Below, in pieces: positions 1 through 6,332 of a DNA stretch of 10,776 bases. Under the pieces are notes generated by a model. It saw only the letters and a program-made list of their open reading frames with translations, was not told the DNA's origin and ran no database searches. Positions within the stretch are counted from its first letter, which is position 1, and every line of letters starts with the position of its first letter. The DNA is taken from the NCBI GenBank assembly GCA_021772235.1, contig JAJFMI010000095.1:1-10776 (forward strand). The letters run 5' to 3'. The stretch comes from Chlamydiota bacterium. Lineage in GTDB: Bacteria; Chlamydiota; Chlamydiia; Chlamydiales; JAJFMI01. Both the position numbers and the translations under genes were made by a program.

Positions 1-30
1 CGAATGATAAAGGCTAATCTCTGCTAGCGC

Positions 31-94
31 CAAATCGTATAACTGCCGCCAAGCCGTATAGTTACACTGTCATGGCGGCAGTTATACGATTTTG
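31..94. repeat. Perfect 20-bp inverted repeat (hairpin of repeat copy 1)
   Basis: Positions 32-51 and 73-92 are exact reverse complements (the arm begins AAATCGTATAACTG), with a 21-nt loop at 52-72. C31 and G94 can add one more pair across a single bulged T. A T-rich tract (91-98, interrupted by GC) follows, so it could act as a transcription terminator for a gene to the left of the window, although the stem is longer and the loop larger than in a standard intrinsic terminator. Confidence 0.85.
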
Positions 95-133
95 CTTTGC
101 GACATTAACCTTTTAGGCCGCTTCGCGCTGCCC

Positions 134-198
134 CAAATCAAATTTTGGTCGTCGGTCCGTATGAAATACTGTCTTAGGCGCCCAAAAGTTTGATTTTG
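134..198. repeat. Hairpin of repeat copy 2
   Basis: Arm 134-148 (CAAATCAAATTTTGG) pairs with 182-198 (CCAAAAGTTTGATTTTG) as 15 base pairs, with two single-base bulges on the right arm. Beyond one T/C mismatch, 150-153 can pair with 177-180. The inner stem sequence is quite different from that of copy 1, while the outer CAAAT/ATTTTG ends and the loop motifs CCGTAT and ACTGTC are shared. Complementarity is therefore kept although the sequence has changed. Confidence 0.7.
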
Positions 199-295
199 TT
201 TTGCGATATTAACCCTTTAGGCCGCTTAGCGTCGCGCCAAACTTGATTTTTCTTTGCAATAATGAGCCGCTAAGTCGCTTCGTGCTTCAAAATAT

Positions 296-624
296 TATCG
301 GGAGTTTACATCCACTAATCCTGTGAAAAGAGAGCCCCAATCTATTTGAAGGGAATCGATGTCCAGGGGATATCAACCTTCAAATCAGACCGATCAGAAA
401 TCGACCAATAATTAGAAAGAGGCTCAAAAGTTAGGTTATTAATGTATTACTAATCAACCGGACAGTAACATATTGTAATTAAATAGTAATAAAATATTAT
501 TGCGAGTTGAGGGGCAGGTGGTTGATTGGATTTTTCTTTTGTCTTTTTGTTGGTTTTGGGTTATTCTGGAAGTCGAGAGCTGCAGAGCGGCCTCATAATA
601 TGAACACAATACTACTTGAGAACT
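296..624 (+). other. Non-coding stretch upstream of khpA
   Basis: No credible gene is seen on either strand. It becomes AT-rich from about 415, with a strongly A/T tract at 429-502, then a T/G-rich tract at 510-565. No tRNA, riboswitch or convincing hairpin was found. It most likely holds the promoter region of the operon that begins with khpA. Confidence 0.5.
539..567 (+). promoter_or_regulatory. Candidate main sigma factor promoter for khpA operon
   Basis: TTGTCT at 539-544 and TATTCT at 562-567 are separated by 17 nt. Each hexamer matches the housekeeping consensus at 4 of 6 positions. Transcription would begin near 574 and leave about a 50-nt leader before the ATG at 625. This is a by-eye match in AT-rich DNA and could be chance. 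Confidence 0.3.
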
Positions 625-855
625 ATGAAAGATTTTATTGCCTATATCATCAAAAACGTTGTATCTAAACCCGATGACGTGAACATTGAAGTGAATGAAG
701 GAGAACAAAGCACTGTTATCGATATCCATGTCGATAAAGAAGATATCTCCAAAGTAATTGGTAAACAAGGGCGAACCATCAAAGCGATCCGCACGATCGC
801 TCTGGCTGTCGGTGCCCGTTATGGACGTAAGGTCCGCATTGAGGTAATTCAATAA
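625..855 (+). CDS. khpA: KH-domain RNA-binding protein KhpA (YlqC family)
   Basis: This 76-residue protein is essentially one KH domain, the usual size for the KhpA/YlqC family. Family members bind RNA and, in Gram-positive bacteria, pair with KhpB/Jag to affect cell division and translation. The nucleic-acid-binding GxxG loop is GKQG at residues 46-49, inside the motif VIGKQGRTIKAIR, followed by the typical AVGARYGRKVRIEV end. The ATG at 625 is preferred because MKDFIAYIIKNVV matches the normal family N-terminus; an in-frame TTG at 616 would add only three residues. There is no strong ribosome binding site. It ends one base before the STAS gene, so the two are probably co-transcribed. KhpB is not in the window. 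Confidence 0.9.
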   Translation: MKDFIAYIIKNVVSKPDDVNIEVNEGEQSTVIDIHVDKEDISKVIGKQGRTIKAIRTIALAVGARYGRKVRIEVIQ

Positions 856-856
856 T

Positions 857-1198
857 ATGGTAGCGATTAAAATTCGTGAAGAGAAGATTAAAGGGAATCC
901 TGTCTTGAAGGTTGAAGGGCGCATCGATGCCGCATCCGCGGCTACTTTAGGTGCGCGTTTAGATGGGCATTTGGAAAAAGGTGCTTCGAAAATCCTAATT
1001 GATTGCTCAAAAATTGAGTATTTGAGTAGCGCTGGCATGCGTATTTTGCTTTCTACAAATAAGCGTCTTCAGGATGCTGGAGGTTTTTTGGGCCTCTACT
1101 CCCTACGCGAAAGTGTACGCGAAATCATTAAGATAGCCGGGTTTGAGAAGATTATTACGATCTTCGCAGATGAAAAAGAAGTCATCCAGACAATCTAA
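857..1198 (+). CDS. rsbV: STAS-domain anti-sigma factor antagonist (RsbV/SpoIIAA type)
   Basis: The protein has 113 residues and consists of a single STAS domain, the normal length for RsbV/SpoIIAA. In this family the unphosphorylated antagonist binds an RsbW-type kinase/anti-sigma factor, and phosphorylation of one serine switches it off. The phosphorylation loop is visible as DCSKIEYLSSAGMRIL, with the serine pair at residues 57-58 next to the conserved AGMR turn. GAGGT at 841-845 lies 11 nt before the ATG and may serve as a weak ribosome binding site. The stop codon overlaps the miaA start (TAATG). Chlamydiae carry RsbV/RsbW/RsbU-like partner-switching proteins, and a second RsbV next to miaA is what I recall from C. 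trachomatis (CT765). The partner kinase and phosphatase are not in the window, so the sigma factor it acts on is unknown. Confidence 0.88.
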   Translation: MVAIKIREEKIKGNPVLKVEGRIDAASAATLGARLDGHLEKGASKILIDCSKIEYLSSAGMRILLSTNKRLQDAGGFLGLYSLRESVREIIKIAGFEKIITIFADEKEVIQTI

Positions 1199-2199
1199 TG
1201 ACACACGGGTTCGGGCATACCGTTCAGCCGATGCGCGCACAAATTCCACCTTCCTCAAAAAAGGGGAAGGTTCTGGTTTTGGCAGGGCCAACAGCTACTG
1301 GTAAGACGAAAATTGGCATTGAAATTGCCAAAAAGCTTTCCGGAGAAATTATTTCAGCTGACTCCATGCAAGTCTATGTGGGTATGGATATTGGCACGGC
1401 CAAAGCCTCTTTAGAAGAGCGTCTGGATATCCCTCACCACCTAATCGATATTTGCGAAATTCAAAATCCATTCAATGTAGCCAAGTTTTATAGGCAAGCT
1501 ACACAAATCATTGAAGGGGTTTTGGCGCGTGATCAGGTGCCAATTATTGTCGGTGGGACCGGCTTTTACATCCACTCTCTAATTTATGGTCCGCCCCAAG
1601 GGCCACCTTCTGATGAAGCGACGCGTTTGGAATTGGAAGAAGAGTTAGAGGAAAAAGGAGTTGAGGAACTCTACGAAAGATTAAAGAGTTTAGATCCTGA
1701 TTATGCGAATACGATAACACCACAGGATCGCGTAAAAGTTGTACGCGCTTTAGAAATAATAAAGCTTTCAGATGAGAAAGTTTCTCAGTTTAAAATTTCT
1801 CTTCCTTCGCAAATAAGTTCACAATTTGATTTCCACTGCTGGTTTTTGCACTATCCAAGAGAGATTCTCTATCCGCGTATTGAAATGCGATGCGATGAGA
1901 TGATTGCAAAGGGTTTTGTAATGGAGGTAGAGGCGCTTTTGAAGAGGGGTTTGATGGATAATCGTAGTGCGGCTCTCTCCATAGGTTACCGGCAATGTAT
2001 AGAGTTTTTAGAATCAAAGCGTACTTCGCAAGATTTTGAAAAGTTTGTCTGGAATTTCAAACAGGCTTCTAGGCGCTATGCCAAAAGGCAATTCACTTGG
2101 TTTCGCAAGGAACCGCTTTTTCATTGGCTCGATTTAGAAGAGCGGGGAGAAGAAGCTGCGGTCGATTTGATTGTAGAAGAATTTATTTCTTCACTTTGA
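1198..2199 (+). CDS. miaA: tRNA dimethylallyltransferase MiaA
   Basis: MiaA transfers a dimethylallyl group from DMAPP to N6 of adenosine-37 in tRNAs that read UNN codons. The 333-residue product shows the P-loop GPTATGKT at residues 30-37, the DSMQVY motif at 55-60 that carries the catalytic aspartate, the GGTGFY motif at 119-124, the later DRVKVVRALEI and SIGYRQ segments, and the C-terminal RRYAKRQFTWFRKE. Family members are usually about 300-320 residues. The first 20 or so residues are an unconserved extension, so M12 (position 1231) is a possible alternative start. The ATG at 1198 is preferred because it overlaps the preceding stop (TAATG), which suggests translational coupling. Next to the antagonist gene it keeps an order known in Chlamydia. 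Confidence 0.95.
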   Translation: MTHGFGHTVQPMRAQIPPSSKKGKVLVLAGPTATGKTKIGIEIAKKLSGEIISADSMQVYVGMDIGTAKASLEERLDIPHHLIDICEIQNPFNVAKFYRQATQIIEGVLARDQVPIIVGGTGFYIHSLIYGPPQGPPSDEATRLELEEELEEKGVEELYERLKSLDPDYANTITPQDRVKVVRALEIIKLSDEKVSQFKISLPSQISSQFDFHCWFLHYPREILYPRIEMRCDEMIAKGFVMEVEALLKRGLMDNRSAALSIGYRQCIEFLESKRTSQDFEKFVWNFKQASRRYAKRQFTWFRKEPLFHWLDLEERGEEAAVDLIVEEFISSL

Positions 2200-2225
2200 T
2201 AAGAAAAACTGTTACCATACTCTCT

Positions 2226-3752
2226 ATGACTGAGAAGGAATTTACCGCATTAAAAGAAGAGATTGAGAAAAAGCCCTCTGTAGAAGAGAAAATCCGCAGT
2301 GCTATTGTCTTTATGAAAGAGGCAATTTCCTCTCAGGATAGCCCACGTTTTAAAGATTTTTGGGATGCTAAAGAGTTGGCTCTCACCCTTTTTAAAGAGA
2401 AAATCAATCCCGGCTTGCGTGCAGAATTTTGGAAAGAGTATACCTCTTTGATTGAAGAAGCGCGTCGTCTTAAAGAAGTTTTTGATCAAGAAGCTGCTTT
2501 TGCCGTTCAGCAAATTGATATTGCGATTGATGCTTTTGCTGAGCTATTGGAAAATAAGGAAGATCAAATCGCGACGATTAAACCCGTCTCCTTTACTAAA
2601 AGCGCTTACCATCTCAATCAAAATCGCAAACTCTATGATCCCTGTTTTCGCGAATTGAAATTTTTGAGTGGTTTAGGTGATCGCTTAAAAGCTCTTCGAA
2701 AAGAGGTTTTGGGCACGGAAATGCGTATTCGTTTTAAGAATAAAATTTTGCAAAAGCTCTCTAAACTTGGTGACCAAATATTCCCACGTCGTCGCATACT
2801 TATTGATGAGATTTCCGCGCAATTTGTCCAAGATGTGAAGCGATTTGCGGACAAAAATTTTGGTAATGGCGCGACTGCAAAAGGTTTTCAGCTGCGCGAT
2901 GAGATCAAAGCTTTTCAAGAATTTGCAAAAATCCTCACAATCTCTAGTTCTAGTTTCCAAGAAGTGCGCAAGGTTTTAAGCGGCTGCTGGGATAAGATCA
3001 AAGAGGATGATAAAGAGCGCAAAAAAGAGTATGAAGAGAAGAAAGGACTCTTTGATGAGAATGCAGTAAAAATTGAAGAATTGATTGCACCTTTGCAAGA
3101 AGAGTATGAAAAGCTTCCGTTTGAAGAGTCGAATAAACGTATCGATAGCATTTTAACGCAGATGCGCGAAACGGAGCTCTCCTTTGAAGCGATCAAAAAA
3201 TTTAAAGATCTTCTTCACGGCATGCGTCGTGAAAAAATGGCAAAAATTGAAGAAGAGGCCAAAAAGCGCCGCGCTATTGAAAAAGAGAAGATGGAGCAGC
3301 GCCAAGAAGAGCTAAATGAGCTCTATTCAGAGTGGAGTAAGTTTTTAGAGAGTTCTCCTGAAAAGACCATGCTTGCTGAAGCGCCTAAAGCTTGGAAAGA
3401 AAAATTGAAAAGTTTGCAGGTTGTAGAGCGTGAACGTGAACCTTTTTCTATTCTTTTTGACCAACTAGAAGATCTCAACTTAGTACGTAAAGAAGCTGAC
3501 TTGATCGAAACAGTAGAAATTGATGAAGCCTATCTAGAAGGGCTTGAAGGCGCCCTAGCTGACCGCATTGAATTCCGCGACCGTGTAAAAATGCGACTAG
3601 AATCCTTGCGAAAAGAAGCGGGAGGCTCTAGTCTAGACTTTGAACGAGCGATAAAGACACAGGAGCAGGTGCAGCGCGAAAAAGCGCGCTTGACTGCATC
3701 TAATAAGGCGATCGCTCAGCTTGAGAGTCGCATTGATGAAATCACAGAATAG
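2226..3752 (+). CDS. Charged, helical protein of unknown function (probable CT768-like)
   Basis: I do not recognise a functional domain. The 508-residue product is very rich in Lys, Glu and Arg and has no signal peptide or membrane segment, so it is probably cytoplasmic. Residues about 255-375 look like a long coiled coil (runs such as ERKKEYEEKKGLF and EEEAKKRRAIEKEKMEQRQE), and the last 40 residues form another helical stretch ending QLESRIDEITE. The ATG at 2226 is chosen because the frame upstream of it overlaps miaA and reads as Arg-rich, unlike the rest; no clear ribosome binding site precedes it. In C. trachomatis a hypothetical gene (CT768, from memory) lies between miaA and rsfS, so this is likely its counterpart. 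Its 3' end overlaps the nadD-like gene by 17 bases, which suggests co-expression. Confidence 0.8.
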   Translation: MTEKEFTALKEEIEKKPSVEEKIRSAIVFMKEAISSQDSPRFKDFWDAKELALTLFKEKINPGLRAEFWKEYTSLIEEARRLKEVFDQEAAFAVQQIDIAIDAFAELLENKEDQIATIKPVSFTKSAYHLNQNRKLYDPCFRELKFLSGLGDRLKALRKEVLGTEMRIRFKNKILQKLSKLGDQIFPRRRILIDEISAQFVQDVKRFADKNFGNGATAKGFQLRDEIKAFQEFAKILTISSSSFQEVRKVLSGCWDKIKEDDKERKKEYEEKKGLFDENAVKIEELIAPLQEEYEKLPFEESNKRIDSILTQMRETELSFEAIKKFKDLLHGMRREKMAKIEEEAKKRRAIEKEKMEQRQEELNELYSEWSKFLESSPEKTMLAEAPKAWKEKLKSLQVVEREREPFSILFDQLEDLNLVRKEADLIETVEIDEAYLEGLEGALADRIEFRDRVKMRLESLRKEAGGSSLDFERAIKTQEQVQREKARLTASNKAIAQLESRIDEITE

Positions 3753-4317
3753 AGTAGCTTTTTTTAGTGGCACATTCGATCCCATTCACTTGGGCCATGT
3801 CAATCTTGTAAAAACAATGATGGAGAAGTGGCTTTTGGATCAGGTGATTGTTTCACCCGTTTTCTGTTCGCCCTTTAAAGAAAATGATCCTCCTAAGGCT
3901 TCACCAAAGCAGCGTCTCAAAATGTGTCAATTGGCTTTTGAGGATATGCCTAGTGTGCAAATTTCTGACAGAGAGATCAAAAGAGGAGGCGCCTCCTTTA
4001 CTATCGAATCCGTTGAAAAACTATTTAGTGAGCATGGCTCTAAAATATTTCTTATATTAAGTGAGGATGTTGCAGAGCATCTTTTGGAGTGGAAAAATGC
4101 CGATCGGCTGCTTGAAATTACGATTCCGCTCATAAATAATCGAAAGTTAGGAATTTTGGAAAAGCTCCCAGCTACACTTCAAGAAAATATTTGCACGTCT
4201 CCTTACTGCGAAGTCTCTAGTACTGAGATACGTGCGCGATTAAAAAATAAATTAGACTGCAAGGGCTTTGTACCTGATAAAGTCCTGGACTTCATCTATC
4301 AAAATGATTTATACTAG
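3736..4317 (+). CDS. nadD: NadD-like nicotinate-nucleotide adenylyltransferase
   Basis: The 193-residue product belongs to the HxGH nucleotidyltransferase superfamily. NadD joins nicotinate mononucleotide and ATP to form deamido-NAD. SGTFDPIHLGH at residues 11-21 is the nucleotide-binding HxGH signature, DREIKRGGASFTIESV (78-93) matches the NadD segment ending in SYT, and SSTEIRARL (161-169) is the second nucleotide-binding motif. Two substrate-side positions differ from typical NadD: the usual PPHK reads SPFK (45-48), and the usual GxD before the Trp helix reads LSED (108-111). The ATG at 3736 leaves the HxGH motif at a normal distance; an in-frame TTG at 3721 is possible. Fold and superfamily are certain; the exact substrate is less so. 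It is nine bases upstream of rsfS, a common bacterial pairing. Confidence 0.85.
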   Translation: MKSQNRVAFFSGTFDPIHLGHVNLVKTMMEKWLLDQVIVSPVFCSPFKENDPPKASPKQRLKMCQLAFEDMPSVQISDREIKRGGASFTIESVEKLFSEHGSKIFLILSEDVAEHLLEWKNADRLLEITIPLINNRKLGILEKLPATLQENICTSPYCEVSSTEIRARLKNKLDCKGFVPDKVLDFIYQNDLY

Positions 4318-4325
4318 TATCCGTT

Positions 4326-4682
4326 ATGAATATAGATAATAGCAAAAGTGTTTCACAGGCAGCTCAAATTATTTTTGATAAGAAGGGCGTCAACATCGTA
4401 GGTTTGGATGTGAGTGAAGTCTCCTCGATGACCGATCATATTTTGATTGCAGAAGGCATGATTGATCGTCATGCTGTGGCGATTGCAAAAGCAATTCAAG
4501 AAGAGATGAAGCAAGCGGGAAATCCTCCTGCGCGCGTTGAAGGAATGGACAGCGGAGATTGGGTTGTACTTGACTTTGTGGACTTTATCGTTCATATTTT
4601 CACACCACAGATGAGAGAGATTTTTCAGCTAGAAAAGCTCTTTTTAAACGCAAAACCAATCAACTTTGACTTAAGTACATGA
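4326..4682 (+). CDS. rsfS: Ribosomal silencing factor RsfS
   Basis: RsfS (YbeB/Iojap family) binds ribosomal protein uL14 and prevents joining of the 30S and 50S subunits, lowering translation when nutrients are scarce. The 118-residue length is typical. The family motifs appear in order: MTDHILIAEG (35-44), IDRHAVAIAKAI (46-57), the EG pair at 72-73, DWVVLDFVDFIVHIF (78-92) and REIFQLEKLF (97-106). It starts nine bases after the nadD-like gene, matching the widespread nadD-rsfS neighbourhood, and its stop overlaps the fabF start as ATGA, so fabF translation is probably coupled to it. Confidence 0.95.
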   Translation: MNIDNSKSVSQAAQIIFDKKGVNIVGLDVSEVSSMTDHILIAEGMIDRHAVAIAKAIQEEMKQAGNPPARVEGMDSGDWVVLDFVDFIVHIFTPQMREIFQLEKLFLNAKPINFDLST

Positions 4683-5926
4683 AGAAAAAAAGAGTAGTAG
4701 TTACTGGAATGGGACTAGTCTCCTGTTTTGGTAGTGATATCGATGAATTTTATGAGAAACTCTTAAAAGGTGAGAGTGGTATCACTCCCATAGAATCTTT
4801 TGACTGCTCGGAATATCCGACACGCTTTGCTGGAGAAATCAAAAAAGTCGATCACGAAGGCTATATTGATAAAAAGCAAGCAAGACGCGTTGATCCCTAC
4901 ATTCTTTACACCATGGTTGCGGGTAATCGCGCCATTGAAAATGCTAAACTGGACGATTCCAAACTGAATAAAGAACGTGTAGGTGTGATCATCGGTTCTG
5001 GAATGGGTGGCATGCACACATTTGAAAATGGTGTGCACACACTTGCAAATCGGGGCTTTAATCGCCTCACCCCATTCTTCATTCCTTATGTAATCACAAA
5101 TATGGGTGGTTCCCTTCTTGCCACAGATCACGGCTTCATGGGGCCGAACTATTCCATCTCAACAGCTTGCGCAACGGCGAATTACTCTATTGTCGCAGCA
5201 GCCAATCATATTCGGAATGGCGAAGCTGATGTGATGCTTTGTGGAGGTGCAGAAGCGCCTCTTACCCCCGTTGGTGTTGCAGGATTTGTTGTTATTAAAG
5301 CTCTTTCGACAAATAACGAAGAACCTGCAAAAGCTGGTCGTCCTTGGGATAAATCGCGCGATGGATTTGTGATGGGAGAGGGTTGCGGAGTTTTAGTTTT
5401 AGAAAGTTTAGAGCATGCTCAAGCGCGCGGTGCACCTATTATCGCCGAATATCTTGGTGGCGCCTACTCTTGTGATGCGCATCATATGACAAGTCCGCGT
5501 GAAGATGGTTCGGGAGTTGCGATCTGTATTGAAAAAGCGATTAAAGATGCAGAAATCGCCCCCGAGCAAATCAATTATGTGAATGCACATGCCACTTGTA
5601 CTCCAGTGGGCGATCTTTGTGAAATTCGCGCTATGAAAAAAGTCTTCGGCGATCACATTTACAATATTACGATCAATGCGACAAAGCCGATGACAGGCCA
5701 CTGCCTCGGAGCTGCTGCTGCAATTGAAGGAATCGCTACTATTAAAGCAATCCAAACCGGCAAAATCCATCCTACGATTAACTGTGATGAACCTGAAGAA
5801 GAAGTCGAAGGAATCGACCTTGCTTGTGATGGACCAAAAGAAATTAAAATCACAGCTGCCGCTTCTAATTCTTTTGGATTTGGTGGTCACAACTCTACCG
5901 TCATTTTCGGTCCTTACAATGGCTAA
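4679..5926 (+). CDS. fabF: 3-oxoacyl-[acyl-carrier-protein] synthase II (FabF)
   Basis: FabF condenses malonyl-ACP with a growing acyl-ACP in type II fatty acid synthesis. The 415-residue product is full length and has the complete Cys-His-His catalytic set: C164 in STACATANYS, H304 in NAHATCTPVGD, and H341 in MTGHCLGAAAAIEG, with the C-terminal NSFGFGGHN motif. These positions are within one residue of the E. coli enzyme. The HATCTPVGD form, where many bacteria have HGTSTPxxD, resembles plant plastid KAS and chlamydial enzymes. The start overlaps the rsfS stop by four bases and the end overlaps the Nudix gene by eight. No Shine-Dalgarno is seen, so translation may depend on coupling. It supplies long-chain acyl-ACP for the lipid genes further along. 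Confidence 0.97.
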   Translation: MKKKRVVVTGMGLVSCFGSDIDEFYEKLLKGESGITPIESFDCSEYPTRFAGEIKKVDHEGYIDKKQARRVDPYILYTMVAGNRAIENAKLDDSKLNKERVGVIIGSGMGGMHTFENGVHTLANRGFNRLTPFFIPYVITNMGGSLLATDHGFMGPNYSISTACATANYSIVAAANHIRNGEADVMLCGGAEAPLTPVGVAGFVVIKALSTNNEEPAKAGRPWDKSRDGFVMGEGCGVLVLESLEHAQARGAPIIAEYLGGAYSCDAHHMTSPREDGSGVAICIEKAIKDAEIAPEQINYVNAHATCTPVGDLCEIRAMKKVFGDHIYNITINATKPMTGHCLGAAAAIEGIATIKAIQTGKIHPTINCDEPEEEVEGIDLACDGPKEIKITAAASNSFGFGGHNSTVIFGPYNG

Positions 5927-6332
5927 AGAAGTCTCTTACGGAATTCTACCTCTGCGCAAAAAAAAAGAAGAGTGGGAACTCTTTCTTGTGCGTCACAAAA
6001 ATGGGGATTTTTGGGGTTTTCCTAAAGGACATGCAAATCAAGGAGAGTCTCCTATTCAAGCGGCGATACGAGAGTTGAAAGAAGAGACCGATCTTGATAT
6101 AGAAAAATTTTTTACCCTACAGCCTTATTCTGAAAACTACACTTTTGCACGAGGTGGACTTCAGGTTGAAAAAGAGGTACACTACTATTCTGCGCTTGTG
6201 ATAGGTGAGGGGAGGCAGTGCCAGGAAGAGCTACTTGATGCGCGCTGGTTTCCCCTAGAAGAAGTAGAAAAAATGCTTACCTACCCGGAAGCAAAGAAAA
6301 TATTTACCCGATTGAAAGAGGATCTACAATGA
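5919..6332 (+). CDS. Nudix hydrolase, probable Ap4A hydrolase (CT771-like)
   Basis: The 137-residue protein is one Nudix domain. The Nudix box spans residues 37-59: G37, E43, then RELKEETDL at 51-59, which supplies the metal-binding glutamates. The consensus glycine after EEx is an aspartate (D58). WGFPKGH upstream of the box is typical of the diadenosine tetraphosphate hydrolase group. A Nudix gene after fabF (CT771) in C. trachomatis has been characterised as an Ap4A hydrolase, so the same reaction, Ap4A to ATP plus AMP, is likely here; another nucleotide substrate is possible. The ATG at 5919 is chosen because the domain begins directly there (SYGILPLRKK) and the upstream frame lies inside fabF. 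The gene overlaps fabF by eight bases and bioY by four. A run of nine A lies at 5958-5966 in its early coding part. Confidence 0.88.
   Translation: MAKEVSYGILPLRKKKEEWELFLVRHKNGDFWGFPKGHANQGESPIQAAIRELKEETDLDIEKFFTLQPYSENYTFARGGLQVEKEVHYYSALVIGEGRQCQEELLDARWFPLEEVEKMLTYPEAKKIFTRLKEDLQ

Larger units (their letters stand above)
11..295. repeat. Degenerate tandem array of hairpin-forming repeats, period about 103 nt
   Basis: Two nearly full copies and one shortened copy can be aligned by eye. CCGTAT occurs at 54-59 and 157-162, ACTGTC at 66-71 and 168-173, a TTTGCGAYATTAACC block at 96-110 and 200-214, and AGGCCGCTT at 115-123 and 219-227, so the period is 102-104 nt. The third copy, from about 235, keeps the right-hand flank (TTTGC at 253-257, GCCGCT at 266-271) but lacks a left arm and loop. 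The left flank of copy 1 (from 11) also resembles AGGC...GCGCCAAATC in the later copies. Each full copy contains an inverted repeat. No open reading frame is visible. It may be an intergenic palindromic repeat family or decayed mobile DNA; the origin is not determined. Confidence 0.75.

Noticed and set aside
11..295. Integron attC array
   Set aside because: The hairpins are tandem and recall attC sites, but there are no cassettes between them, no integrase and no clear paired core sites.
11..295. CRISPR array
   Set aside because: The units are degenerate, about 103 nt long, and do not alternate short exact repeats with unique spacers; no cas gene is present.
296..430. tRNA or decayed transposase fragment upstream of khpA
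   Set aside because: No cloverleaf or T-loop pattern could be built, and short minus-strand frames are broken by stops with no recognisable motif.
454..1038. A 194-codon minus-strand reading frame across khpA and the STAS gene
   Set aside because: It is antisense to two well-supported conserved genes, its product shows no domain, and it has no convincing ribosome binding site.
2097..2225. Upstream TTG start for the coiled-coil gene
   Set aside because: The extra 43 residues overlap miaA, are Arg/Cys-rich and unlike the rest of the protein; the ATG at 2226 is more natural.
5408..5890. A 160-codon minus-strand reading frame inside fabF
   Set aside because: It is opposite a complete, conserved fabF and its Phe/Ser-rich product reflects the complementary strand of those codons.
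5724..5918. Longer Nudix protein starting inside fabF
   Set aside because: The extra 65 residues come from a shifted reading of conserved fabF codons; the Nudix domain is complete from the ATG at 5919.
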